From Oscheius tipulae (lineage: Eukaryota; Nematoda; Chromadorea; Rhabditida; Rhabditidae): a DNA stretch of 64,000 bases. The stretch covers positions 868,001 through 932,000 of the forward strand of contig JASJZH010000006.1 in NCBI GenBank assembly GCA_037178975.1, in the 5' to 3' direction. Positions 9,999 to 21,973 of the stretch are shown here, one piece after another; the first letter of the stretch is position 1, and each line of letters begins with the position of its first letter. The position numbers and the translations under genes are program-made. The notes under the pieces were generated by a model. It saw nothing but the letters and a program-made list of their open reading frames with translations, did no database searches and was not told the origin of the DNA.

Positions 9999-12900
9999 AT
10001 GATGCCCCGGAAAACGCGATTTACAGATGAGGTGAGTCGGGGGTGGTGTGTCTGGCGGTAATTCAAATATACAGAAAAACCATCCTGACACGGGGGGCAG
10101 ACACAGACAGAAACCAAACGAAGCAGACGATGATTCCCCCAAAAACTTCTAGGCACTCATATTACATTCTTTGTTGTCCTTCATAAACGCACCCACTCAA
10201 TCCTCCCTGCGGTCAACCCAGGTGCACGAACAGCCGTCGTCGTCACAGCCTTGTCATCTCAAATCTACTTTAATCTTTGTGCTCCGGGTGCCGCCCTAAA
10301 CTTTTGGTTCTGGAATAGCGTCTATCTCTTTGACTGGTATAATTTTTCATATTGGTTTACTGTATCTATCTTTTTTGAAACTTCTGACGTCATATTTCAT
10401 TTTTCCAGTCAAAATACCAAACAAACAACAAAGTTCAGATGAGAACTGTTGTCCTTTTGTAACTCTTCCGTCTTTGCAAATCATCCTATCTTGTCTGTTT
10501 GCTTATTCTGTGCATTATTCTGAAAAGTCTTATTAAACCCAAACCTTTTTCCCGTTCCTCTAATCTCTTCACTTTTATCTGTTATTGTTAACACCAAATA
10601 AGCTTGTCTAGTGAGGCATTCTGTACACTTGGACCCCTGTCAACATTTTGTTTATTTCATCTTCTCAATACATCTGTAATCTTTTATCGCGGCTAAATGC
10701 TGTCTCATCCAAATGACCACTCTTAGACAGTCGTTAAATGCCCAATTTGTAGCCTTCCATTCCTTTTACGACTATCCAAGCCAAATGGTGGGGTTAAAAA
10801 TTATAGTGTCTAGGGCGTCTCTTTCTCTATGAGTCCGTCACTTTAATAACAGCTCTGCGGTGAAATGTGTTTACTCTCTCTGTTCTCTTTCGACAAAACT
10901 AAATCTCTTGCAAAACAATCTCTCTTTCTCCTCAGTCACAACTGCATTATGAAACTTTTGGTATCTAAGGCACTTAAGAACCACTTTCGCCACATTCTGT
11001 GATGCAAAATATTTTGAAAATGTTTTTCTCATGTATCTACTTTCTCCAACCTTCGGAGGCTGGTTGTATTTACAAAAAGTATTTTATTCAAAATCAAAAA
11101 TTTCCAAAATTCAAAAAGCTTACGACGCTCGGGATTCCCAAGCCGTCTGCGATTCAAGCACTAACCGGGCCCAACGTTGCTTGACTTGCCAAATCGGACG
11201 GGATGGCGTACTTTCAACATGGTGTGGCCGTAAGCGAGAGCGCCCTCTCTTCCCTGATTCCCGTTGTCGCATGTCTGATCACACTCCATTATGGAAGAAC
11301 AGTCAGTAAAATCCGTACGGTAGAAAGGTAGGGGTCACAGTAGAACAATAAACTTTATCATTGTGCACTATCAACCCAAAGCAACCCCATGTATAACATT
11401 ACTTCAGAGCACCTCATTAGAGATCGTGGCACTATAGTCCAGTACCAGCCGTCTTTTGCCATCAGTTTACATTGGCGGCTGCGTCGCTTCGTAGTAACAG
11501 AAGACTCCCAGTGGCTTCACTGTGAAAAAAGCCAAGTTCTAAGCGCACCCAAAGTTGACTTGTCAACCAATCTAGCCGAACAATAAAATTTCTGGACAAC
11601 ATAATTTGCTCTTCTGTTTCGTGGCCACGAACAAACAAACAAACAGACAAACAAAGAAACAGAGTCCGCCACAGAAACCATCGCGCTTTAGAAAGTAGAG
11701 ATATAAAGCTCATTACTACCAAAGTCTCTTATGGGATCTAACATCCTTCGTCAAGCAACATTCAAAAAAAAATTTCAAGAAATCTCCGAGTCAGGTTACT
11801 ACTTATAGTGCTTGTAAAATGAACACTATTTGACCACTGCAACTTTATACCTGGTCTCGATTCTAGATAAAAACTCTATTTATTACAGCCCCTATCTTCG
11901 ACTCATTCCGCTGTGTCATTCCTTGTTCCCCCATCACAAAATGTTCAAAATGTTGTACAAAAGTAGCAGGTGACTCCTTAGCCATCAGGCACGTTTGTTC
12001 TAATTGCCGGCTAATTTTGAGGCGTTCGTTCAGCCAGACAAGTCCATCCTCTTTCCTCTCACTTGAAGGAATGACATCTCTCTTTCCCATTTTCTCTTCT
12101 CCATTCACCACATTTTGCCTTTTTTTGTTGTTTCTGTTCAGACAAATCACTCAAACTGGCCAATGTCAGCAGTAGGAAGTGGAGATTGACATAGTTCTTC
12201 GACTAATCGCGGGTCCGTGGCTTTCATCTCCATTTCCTTCTCCATTCAACCCACACACAAGCACATTGCCGTTTCCCCCTCACGTCTGTCTATCTGGGGA
12301 AAACTTTTTGACGAGTAAATATATTCCAGCTCGTTCCTTCCTAGATCTTTCTCCTTCCGCACCATTGGCTTTTCCTCATTTATCTGCTCGGTTAAACTTA
12401 AAGAGAAAGATTCCTTATCTTTCGGATAGCTGGATTCAGTTTAAGTCTCACCCTTTCCCTTCACTCACTCCCTTCTCATTTCGTCGCCTCGCATTGACAT
12501 CTTTGTCATTCGGTCTACTGAGAAAAGAAACACCTGACGCTTCAAAAGTGCGAATAACAATGAGCCTCTAAGGTAACCAAAGGATAGCTATGTAAATTGT
12601 AAATTATCGTTTGACAGATACGAATACAGAAACTTTGCATTTTCCTTATTCGCTCTACAGCGATTGGCAAGCAATGAACGATAGAAAACTGGTCGTAGAA
12701 GTCAAAAAGAAAGCAAAAGAATTTTAAAGGTAACAAGAAAACAAAGTTCAAAAAGTCAAGGCTAACAGCATGCGGCTGATTTCACTGTGCACTCAACATC
12801 TCACTAAGTGGTGTATTCTTTCGTGCCTTTTGAGACCGTAGCGTTATAAAGCAAAAACACAAGAGACTGTATCCCAACAGAGAGGTTAGGAAACGGGTAC

Positions 12901-15900
12901 AGGAACATGACACAAAGGGAATGGAAATCGTTACGTTACGGCCACACCACGTTGAAAGTACGCCATCCCGTCCGATCTGGCAAGTCAAGCAACGTTGGGC
13001 CCGGTTAGTATTTGGATCGGAGACGGCTTGGGAATCCCGGGTGTCGTAAGCTTTTTGCATATTTTAACTTTGTTTACAACTACAAACTTTTATGATTTAT
13101 GTCTGTCCTATTCAAAAACTATGAGCGCTTGGTTTGAACTTCTTTTGCACATTTCACATTTGAGAGGAAGCATTTGCTTCCAGACATAATGTTCGTAATT
13201 TCTTCACCTCATGACGCATGAAGTCTGGAGGTTCACCCGAAATGACTATTGTTTTCCGCAGGATAACCCCTGTTCTCTTTGAACCTCCAACTGACCAATT
13301 GTCTGCTTCTCTGCAAATCACCTTGCAACATTTACGAAGCTGCTTAGAGCTCATTTCAATGTCGAGCTGATTCGGGTATACAACTCGGGCTCCTGTTTAT
13401 TGGTCAAGAAATGTGCCTAGCGTCGAATGACGAAGCCAATTTCGTCCAGAAAAACTAACTAAGGAAAAGAAACTTGATCAGACACGTCAAGTTGGCTGCG
13501 TCAAGAGGGCCATTTTACTTCGTTTTTAAGGGTAGACGGGCCACAGTGTCTATCATCATAAATTTCGTCATACGATAAGAAAATGTAGGTTTCAGGCAAT
13601 ATAAGCAATCTCCCAGTTTGCCTCAGTTTCTAGGTTCGGTTGACTCGCATCCTTCGTTTTTGCAAACCATCAGTCATATTTCTTGGCCAAAAAAATTTTT
13701 TAGAGCAGAAAAGTTTCAGTTTTATCCATGAAATACTCCATTTTATAAGCTTTCAGTTTAATCTTGCACCTTTTCTCTACTCTAACTGCTTAAAACTAGA
13801 AAGTAGCCCTTTATCTCCATCCGAATCCTACTTTCCTGGAATAGAAACTCTAAAAAAGTTGGATTGCGGTTGTGAGAATAGTCTGAACTATTCATGAGCC
13901 GCTTCATCAGAGAAGCCCTGAGCCATAGTGAGGATTTTGACGTGTTGCGAGTTCATTATTCAGAAAGTCGAAATGTTCCAGCTGTCTGTTCGTCAGGGTT
14001 TTCTCGAACGATAGATGAAGGAGAAAGGCTGGCAAACGTGTTTAATTAATGAAAAACATCAGTCAGTTTGATTGGAAGTTTTATTTTAGAGAAATTGGTC
14101 CATTTACACAAGTATGTCTACATTTCTGAGAATATCCACTGTTTAAACAAAACAAGGAAATAAAAAGCATTGTAATCCAGTCAACAATACTCTTTTTCTA
14201 CCTTCTTGCTCCCACTTTCCACGACTTATCGTCGACATTTCTAACATCATCTTAATCTCGAAAAACGGAACAATGAGAGTGTTTATATTCTCGTCATAGC
14301 ATAAGCGCTGAGACTCTCACCGCCCATCCCGTGTCACATTCTGATTCAGTGTCCATCTCGTTTTTTGCAGGTTCCCAGCACAACGGTTCATTCATTTGGT
14401 GGGTATTCTGGCATGAGACGCGGCCAGCCTAGCCAACAGCCGTCAGACGTCAAAGTCATGCAGAACAACTTTGTGGAAGTACCCGGAGGGCTTCAGGAGT
14501 ACGATAGTAATGATGTGAGTCTTCAAAATACAAGTCTACAGAAATTCTTGTCAAACAAGTCAACTTTCTTCTAAAAAGTGAATACTTTTAAAAATCCAAA
14601 ATGTCAGTCGTGAGCTGTTCAGCTGTTCCGGATCTTCAGAAAGCAATTTAAACTAGTTGACAAGTTACATTTATCATGTGCAACCTGTTGGAAACTTTTG
14701 TGAGGTGCTTTTGCTATAGTTTCGAGCTAAATGTTTGGAGAAGTTCTATAAAAACATTCTATGCAAACAGCCTTTTGGTTTTTTTGAAAGTGAAAGCTAG
14801 ACTTTTAAGTACTTTGCATGTTTCTTGTCTCAGGCAGTTTGTAGAGCGCATTCTCATTTTAAAGGACCAACCCATTCGAACTTTTCGGCAAAAAAGGAAT
14901 CTAATCTTGCAATGTTCTTTTCCACTAAATTACCGAGCCCAATTTAACCGACTTGTTTGTTTTGACATCAGTAAATGGAAGGGAAAACATGGACTCCCTG
15001 GAGAATTTCTCAAAATCTCTTGTTTACAATTCATTACACCTACGCTAGGTCAGTTTTGGAGTCATGTTGCGTCATAGAAGGAAGCAGAGGCAAACTTTGA
15101 ACTCAGGTCCATTGTTTCGGGGGTTGTGCTTATAGCAAAAGTAGTAACTTCGGAAAAGCCGGAAGTACGACAGTATTACTGAGAACAACTGGTGGTAAAA
15201 GACAGATTGCCAAACCGCTACAGTATCGAAAATTTCCAGTGTTATTTTCAGTATAAGTTGCTTTTGTTTGAAACATTTGTTATCGCATGACGAGTGTACA
15301 ATCTGGGTAGTCATCAAATGTGTCCGTTGTTCGACGTAGAGAATAACTTTTCCTTGCGATGCTTTGTAGTACAGAAAGATTTTTCTTGAGCAGAATTATA
15401 TAAAGTTTCGCTGCACAGCTCTTGAAAAACATCGTCGAGGTCGAGTGTCACAGTTATATTTGAAAAGGACTGCTATGCATTTAGAGCTGGTATTTTTTCA
15501 AAGTATCGCGTTGTTTACTGATTACAGGTTCATTCATAAATGAGAACAACTGTCGTTTTTAGATGAATTTTTTATTTTCTCCCTGTTGGCAGTAATTGAA
15601 ACAGGAAATTTACGATAGAAGTTAACTACTTTTTGTCATCATACATTGCTCGATGGTAGCTCACAGTTACTCTGTTTTCACAGCGTCTTACTCGCAAGAT
15701 ATACAAAAAAACGGAGTTCAAGTTCGAGTTTTTTTCAGCGATGTGTTTCTCTCTTACTCGCGCTCTCGCAGACTTCGAATCCAGGAAGTGGTATCGCAAT
15801 TGGAGCCATTGTGTTCCAACACCAGACTTAAAATTCTCGAGATAAACTAGGTCTTGACGCCTTAGTTCAAGTTTGTCATGATGAGAACGTCTGCTTCGTG

Positions 15901-18900
15901 TGCCCGACTCTCGGTAACTTTTCTCGCTTTGCTCAGAATTTTGAGAACTACGTAGTGCTTTTAGGCAAACATAACTATTAAAACTTTAGATGTCGTTCAT
16001 TTTGTGTTACTTCAATGCAGCAAAAAAAATCTTTAGAAATTTCAGATGCCTTGTTCGCGAGAGGGTAGTCGCTTCACGGAATGGGCGGGAACTCGCGAAG
16101 CTTTACGCGACGTCGCTCGCGGCCGGCAGACAGCTTCGCGCTCTCTTACCAACCTTCCCATGAATCAGAACGGAACAATCGAGGATCAGATCCGTCAGGT
16201 CGACAAAATTTTAAAGGTACGTCTCATTGTCACCTGCTCTTTTTTCTCTTATGTTCTATGACCCTGCTTCCTCGCTCGGATTGTTTACAATTTAACGTTT
16301 GGTTTTTACGACGACTCTTGAGGGAGGAGAGGCTAGTAGGAATTAGGAAGATGAAGAGGCGTAAACCGGGTCTCTAGTTAGGGGGGAGGTTCTGGGTAAA
16401 AAGGAGAGAATATAGGATTGTGTCTTCAGAAAAGCGCCTTAAAGAGGAGGTATAACATTTCACGAGTTAGCAGAACAAATCTATAAATATTGGAGTACGA
16501 GTGTAGGAGGGAGAGACGCAATAACTTCCCTGGGAAAGTTGAATACAAGATCTCACCACCCATATGTTCTGGTGAAACAGACTTTTTTGTTTTTTAGAAA
16601 CATAATGGTAACACCTTTGCCTAAAATCTTTTTTTGCTCTGTTACTGCGTCAAAAATTTAATTTCTTTCCAAACCAACTCTTCCATACAACTGGTTTTTC
16701 CCCTTTATATTGCAATCAGGCCTTTCCTCTGTCCGTACATCCCGCAAGTCCTTAAAAAATCTCGGCTTCAGCCTTCTAAACGCTTCCTGTTTCCTCGAAG
16801 GTCCGGATTTTGAAAGGAGAGTGGACCTCTACCTACCCTTTTGGGATTTCTTCATCTCCCTAATCTACGTCAAAACGTTGTTTTCAAGCTGGCCGGAAAG
16901 AAAGGGAGAGAGACGCTCACAAAATTGTCATCTCCCCCGAGATCACTTAGCATTGTCTCTCTCCCGCTCACTGGCTCATGCAACTTGCTTAACAAGAAAT
17001 TACTACTTTTGGAAGAGTCTCCTCTCTCTGGGAATGCTGGGCGATGCGAGGCTTACCTCGTATCACGTTTCATGTTTCTGCCTCTCTCTCTCTATCTGAG
17101 ATCCTGGGGGTTCTCATGGCCTTCCAGGCTCGCCAACACAAAAACCACTACCGCTAAGAAGTTTAAGCGGGTGGCAGCACTCTCCCAAAACTCTCTGATT
17201 GCATATATATTTCAACTTTGAAAGCTCTAAAAAAACTGCCTATCAAATCACGCGCAAGAATAAAACTTGGACGCATCCCTGAAAATGGGCATACTTTTCT
17301 CCTCTCGCCACTCGTCCAGCCACTTCGAGCCGAAAGAGGGGAAGCCCACACGGAGAAGATGGATTTCTTCCCCGTGGACACCCCCAAATTTAGGGTGGCC
17401 CGTGGAGCCTCTCCATCGACTTTATGATGTTTGCAGAGTAATAATTGCCGGCATTTGGGTACTTTTTTGCTCGTGATGGAGAGGGCAAGAAGGCTGTCAG
17501 ATCTCATTTCTCTCTGTGAGACTGATTCCGAGCCCCCGGAGGGGCTGTTCCCTGTCAAAACATATTGATGGAACGTCATCTTTCATTAGGAGAAAGAAGT
17601 CGTGTCCGTGAAGGAGGTAAAAAGCACTCGAAGGCCATAAATGTGAAGATGAGGGATAGTTTGGAAAAGGGCAATGGGGAGGCTGGAAAGCGAAATGGAA
17701 ACGTCTAAAAAACTGCTCTGTGAAGTCTGTCTAAAATGGAAATCGCAACGAAAAGAATTCCGAAGAATCAGCGTTTTTGAAGTGTAAATTGTACACGATT
17801 TTTCGGTTTTCATCCGTGAATATCTCCGTTCTCTCACGGTACAGACCTTTTCTAATTACATACCCTTTAATTGGAAGGCCTCAATTAGTGTGACATATCA
17901 GTCAACCAGCAACTTTTTTAACTGATGTTTCGAAACATCGACCTAAAGGATGCCGTAAACAGGTTATGCGCAAGCGGGAGGCAAAATGCGCCAGAAATTA
18001 GATTATAGTGCGTCTGATGCTCGCAGTGCCGCCGTGTCACAAAGTCCTATTTTCGAGTGCTCGAGAGGAAGTGAGGTGCAGAAATTCAAAACCACCCGCC
18101 GTCAACGCGGTTAGCAAGAGATCATGGTGTAATTCTTGCCCGCTCAAAAAGTTCTGCGAAAAACGTGTGAAACTTTTTTCTAAGAGTTGCCTAAACTGCT
18201 CTTTTGAGCTAATTTAATTCGATTTCGGACATGTGACAGCAAGTTCCGTCTGCATTTTTCGCCTCCAACTTCTGTTCCCTTGAGGCCTGCCGTTGACACA
18301 CAAACGTTCCATTTGCCGTTTCAAAATGGAGGGAACAACTAAGAACTGAAACCAATGGTTTTTGTAGAATTCAGGATACTTTTCGTAGAATACAAGATAC
18401 TCTTATTGTATATTTGTCAAGCCTGTATTTCGGGCTTGACAAATATACGACTGAAACGCACAGAAAAGCAAAACTTTGAAACACTGTGTGATCTGTCTTA
18501 CAAAAGTTTGGTTATACCGTTTCTGGTTACTGAACAATGTTGTCAAAAAAGCATAAAACCAGGCTATCTTTAAAAGGAACAATTTTTTGAGGGCTTGCGG
18601 TTCCAGTTTTGTTTTTTCTTTTCAGAGTCTAATGAGCTCTCTGTTGTTTAGTTAATTGGCAGAAGCAATCTCTCTCTTCTGCTGTCCCTGTCTGCCACAA
18701 TCCGTCTTCGTCATTCAGCAGCAGTGCTGTTAATGAAAAGGCGCCTCCTATAGAGCGTATCATGCGGCAAATTCACTGAATCCTAGAGCGTCTATTTACG
18801 GCAGGATGAAAGATTTTTTTGGCTTTTCTCCCTCAAGAGAAGAGCAGTTGTTATCATGTGGCGGGAATCAAGCCACCAGCGTGTCTAAGTGAATTCCGCG

Positions 18901-20018
18901 GCTGAGAGACTCTCCCCCCTTCCCGAGGAAGAAGAAGAGGAGCAACCCAGCGTGTGACGGGGGCACAAAGCCCAGTCGCACTACTTATTCGGGAATGCAA
19001 TGAGTTGGTGATGAGGGGGAGAGAAGGCTATAGATGACTAGTGGAAATATCTCATCTTTCAGGAATGCGACCACACTCGCAAAGGATTGGAAAATGTAGC
19101 TCGACGACTTGATGACCTCAACGATGTGAGTTTCATTAGCAGATTGCGGTTTTTTGAGTTCTGGATGAATTGGATTAACTGTAAACATTTTATAAACCAT
19201 AGTTTACACTTCTTTAAGAGAACACCCAAGCAACACGGCTAAGGCTGCCAAAAAATGCTCACTTTCTTCCGCTTAGGGCTACTTCATCTTAAATAACCTT
19301 TGAAGATTATGTAGGTTTTTGAACGTCTACATGTGTGGAATGCTGCTTATTTTGAGTTTGCGTATGCCAATCTTACTAGCAGCAAAAAGCTGTGTCCGTA
19401 TAACGGATTGCCTAGCACTCTAACGATTATACCGTAAGCACAACGGTTCCTCCATTTAATATTGTTAGGAAAAATCGAAGCTGTTGAAACAAGTTGTGGA
19501 TTCTGAAGAGTTTAAACCAAAACAGAAGAAATGTAGAGGTGCAAAAGATGTTTTGTAACGAATCTGCACTGTATTTCACGCCCAAACACGGAGTAGTGCG
19601 AAGCTCGCTTTCATTTGTCAATTTTGACATTATCCCACTGAACTGTCGCAATCTGTGAGCGTGAGAGTTTTTCCTACAGTTGGTCTTTCAACAAGTGTTT
19701 TCATCCTGCTTTATAGCTTCACCGCACTTTTAATAATTTCAGGAAGTGAAACGTTACCGCGACTTTTTGGGTCACGAAAAGTCGCGACGTGATCCAGCTT
19801 TGTACAAAACGAACAATGTTGATCGGCCTTCTGTTTACAATGACAACATATGTGGAACAATGAGCAGTCTAACTTCACAGCTCACAATGGTACCGTTCCA
19901 TTCATTTTCTTCAATATCATCCTTTTAGGAGTGGATGGAAAAACTGCGTAACATTTATAATGCCATCAACAGTCCTCCACCCTCAACACCCGGTTCGCGT
20001 GGCTCAGATCGTAACTAA
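9999..20018 (+). CDS. Six-exon coiled-coil-like protein gene with very long introns, unrecognised
   Basis: Exons 9999-10031, 14371-14514, 16046-16216, 19063-19125, 19743-19889 and 19929-20018 each have GT donors and TTTCAG-like acceptors. All are exact multiples of three (phase 0), giving a 215-residue protein. The N-terminus (MMPRKTRFTDE) and exon 2 are polar and Gly/Gln-rich. Exons 3-5 (EDQIRQVDKILKECDHTRKG, then NVARRLDDLND and EVKRYRDFLGHEK) look like an amphipathic or coiled-coil helix; the C-terminus is Pro/Ser-rich. No signal peptide or membrane span. The consistent phases and long introns (1.5-4.3 kb) suggest a tightly regulated, conserved gene. Further phase-0 exons could hide in the introns. 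I cannot name the family; the function is not inferable beyond a likely cytoplasmic scaffold-type role. Confidence 0.75.
11117..11235 (-). rRNA. 5S ribosomal RNA (diverged copy, possible pseudogene)
   Basis: On the minus strand the sequence starts GCTTACGGCC, ends near GTCGTAAGCTT and is followed by TTTTT, a Pol III terminator. The body matches nematode 5S rRNA (CGCCATCCCGTCCGA, then CAAGTCAAGCAACG). Against the copy at 12934 it carries several changes, including GATCGGAGACGG to AATCGCAGACGG in the internal control region and GATCTGG to GATTTGG. These may weaken TFIIIA binding. It lies inside the first intron of the 10-20 kb gene, antisense to it. Confidence 0.85.
12934..13052 (+). rRNA. 5S ribosomal RNA
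   Basis: About 119 nt matching nematode 5S rRNA, including the conserved blocks CGCCATCCCGTCCGATCTGG, AAGTCAAGCAACG, TTGGATCGGAGACGGC and the closing GTCGTAAGC, followed by a T run that should stop Pol III. The internal control region is intact. It is transcribed towards higher coordinates, 1.7 kb from and opposite to the other copy. Ribosomal large-subunit RNA component; nothing else of an rDNA repeat is visible, and I saw no SL1 RNA gene beside it. Confidence 0.9.
18408..18448. repeat. Perfect 16-bp inverted repeat in intron
   Basis: Left arm GTATATTTGTCAAGCC (18408-18423) and right arm GGCTTGACAAATATAC (18433-18448) are exact complements with a 9-nt loop, in the third intron of the 10-20 kb gene. 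Confidence 0.85.
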
Positions 20019-20586
20019 CCTTTTCAATTTTTGCAGCTATTGAACCTATCTAAAAGTCCATTCCTAAAACGTAATGAATTCTCGAAAAGCTGGTTCTAAA
20101 CCGCGTCTATCTACCTTCTCTCGCTCTGTCTCACTATTTTTCACTGGATTGTGATGCCAAACTAACAAACTTCCCCGTTGTCATTTGTCTTCCTCCCCGA
20201 TGATTAGTACGAGGTCACACAGGAGTGTCTGACGCCCATTTTGTATTTGTCTTAAAGCTTCGTGTACACAGATGCTGGGCAGCCACGTTATACTTTAAGA
20301 AAAAGCTGTCAGTTTTTGTATCAAATTGTGTGTTTAGATAATGAAAACAATATATTTGGAAAAAAGGTCTTGATAATTTGATTCCGATTTTGATTTTTCA
20401 CAAAATGGGGGCGAAGACAGTTTAAAAGGGGGAAAAACCCCCTAAGAAGGTAGTCTTTAAAATTACTGAATACCAGAACAATAAGATTATATCCTGTTGA
20501 TGTCATCGACAAGGATCAAATGTCCTCAAAAAGAGATTTCATGTTTCACTAGATCACGAATGCGCTCAAAAAGTTTATTCCTGTTT
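20019..20586. other. Convergent intergenic region
   Basis: Lies between the ends of the plus-strand gene (20018) and the minus-strand collagen (20587). A TTTATT at about 20573 is an AATAAA for the collagen on the minus strand. No gene seen. Confidence 0.55.
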
Positions 20587-21483
20587 CTAGTATCCAGGAG
20601 CGGTACGAGGAGGAGGACAATGGTCGCAACCTCCCTTGTTACCGTCCTTTCCAGCAAATCCAGGCTGACCGTCTTGGGCATTCTTTCCTGGTTCTCCATC
20701 AGCTCCAGGCTCTCCCTGAGGTCCAGGAGGTCCCGGTCTTCCAGGGCGGCCAGGATGACCGCCGGATCCAACTGGACCAGGCGCTCCGACTTCTCCAGCT
20801 GCTCCAGGCTCTCCAGGTGGTGAAGGAAGGGTGCGTATCTACAAATAGTTTTTTACTGTCAGTTAGTCAAAACTCACAGGTCCAGGAGCTCCCGGTTGTC
20901 CAACAGGCCCTTCGGGCCCTGGAGGTCCATGAAGCCCAGCTGGTCCTGGAGGGCCACGCGGTCCGGGCCTTCCTTGAGGTCCATCTTCTCCAGCAAGACC
21001 AGTATGTCCAGGCCCTCCAACAGGCCCGGGTGGTCCGGGTGGTCCTTGAGGAGAAGGAGCGCACTCAAAACAAAAGTCTTCCGGCTTGGGTTGGGCTTGT
21101 TCAGGAGCATCGGCGCCTGGCTTTCCAGGATTTCCAGGCTTTCCATCTGGACCGGGCTGTCCATCAGCACCGGGACGTCCCACCGGTCCCGCAGCTCCAA
21201 TTCCGCAAGAACAACACTGATGAGAAGAAGCCCTCTTGATGCGAGTGGCCTGAACTGCTGCCTGACGGACAACAACCAGCTTGTTGTACTCGAAACGGAG
21301 ACCCTCGTTTCTGGTACGACAGAAGGTCAGATCGTCTTGAAGTCCGGACTGGACATTTTGAATATAGAGACAGAGCATGGGAATAGCAATAATGGCCGTC
21401 AAGGTTGCAACAGTAGAAACGGCCACTCCGAAAAATGCAAATCTTTGCAGCGAAACGGTCGAATCCGAAATCTTTTCGGCCAT
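20587..21483 (-). CDS. Cuticle collagen
   Basis: Structural collagen secreted by the hypodermis into the nematode cuticle. Exon 1 is 21483-20878 and exon 2 is 20838-20587, with a 39-nt intron; 285 residues. The N-terminus has the cuticle-collagen domain and one hydrophobic segment ([20 protein letters not shown]). A basic subtilisin-like cleavage site RIKR and a Cys cluster (CCSCG) come next. Gly-X-Y blocks then follow, interrupted by a CFEC pair, with a final CDHC and the tail PPPRTAPGY. Cysteines flank the triple-helical blocks as in rol-6/sqt-type collagens. The ATG at 21483 is chosen over the one at 21498 because an acceptor (GTTTCTTCAG) lies between them. AATAAA follows 14 nt after the stop. 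Confidence 0.93.
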
Positions 21484-21973
21484 TTTCTGAAGAAACAACT
21501 AGTTTGCTCAACGAAAATCTTTACAAACCTGCAAAAAGAACAGCGGTGACCGGTGTCCTGACCCGCAACAGGCATTTCTCCTTATAAGCACCTCCCGGAC
21601 TGGATACACGCGACTTTGTAAAAAAAGATCGCCGACGGTCATGTGTGACCAAAGGGAGTGTTCCAGGTTAAAAGAAGACGGAAAAGACCGAAAGATAGAA
21701 GATTTGATTAGAGGAGACAGGTTGTGAAAACCGGAGTTAATGGATGACTCTAAAAACAACAAAAAGCTATCACGTTTCAACCTGATACACTGATTTTGAA
21801 AGGTAGACAGTTCCGAGGATCAAGCAGTAAGAATGCCTCATAGAGTAGCAAAACGAATTTTTTCATTGAACTGTGATGCGGGTGACATTTGCTCAATCGC
21901 CTTATGCAAAAAATACGAACCCGATAAATTTCCTAGTCCATAGCCGCAGACGGTCAACTGTTCTCCCACAACC
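21484..21973. other. Divergent promoter region (collagen / transporter)
   Basis: About 490 bp between the divergent starts of the collagen and the MFS transporter; it must hold both promoters. A splice or trans-splice acceptor for the collagen lies at about 21487. No specific operator identified. Confidence 0.5.

Noticed and set aside
11031..11309. Plus-strand frame over the 5S gene (and the minus frame at 12782-13060)
   Set aside because: Both are translations of 5S rRNA sequence.
11000..13100. SL1 RNA gene next to 5S rRNA
   Set aside because: Looked for the spliced-leader sequence beside both 5S copies and did not find it by eye.
16710..17579. Long frames on both strands in the third intron of the 10-20 kb gene
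   Set aside because: CT/GA-biased sequence keeps several frames open at once; no domain, start context or splice support.
20497..21549. Long frames overlapping the collagen on other frames and strands
   Set aside because: Gly/Pro-rich codons keep shadow frames open; only the Gly-X-Y frame makes sense.
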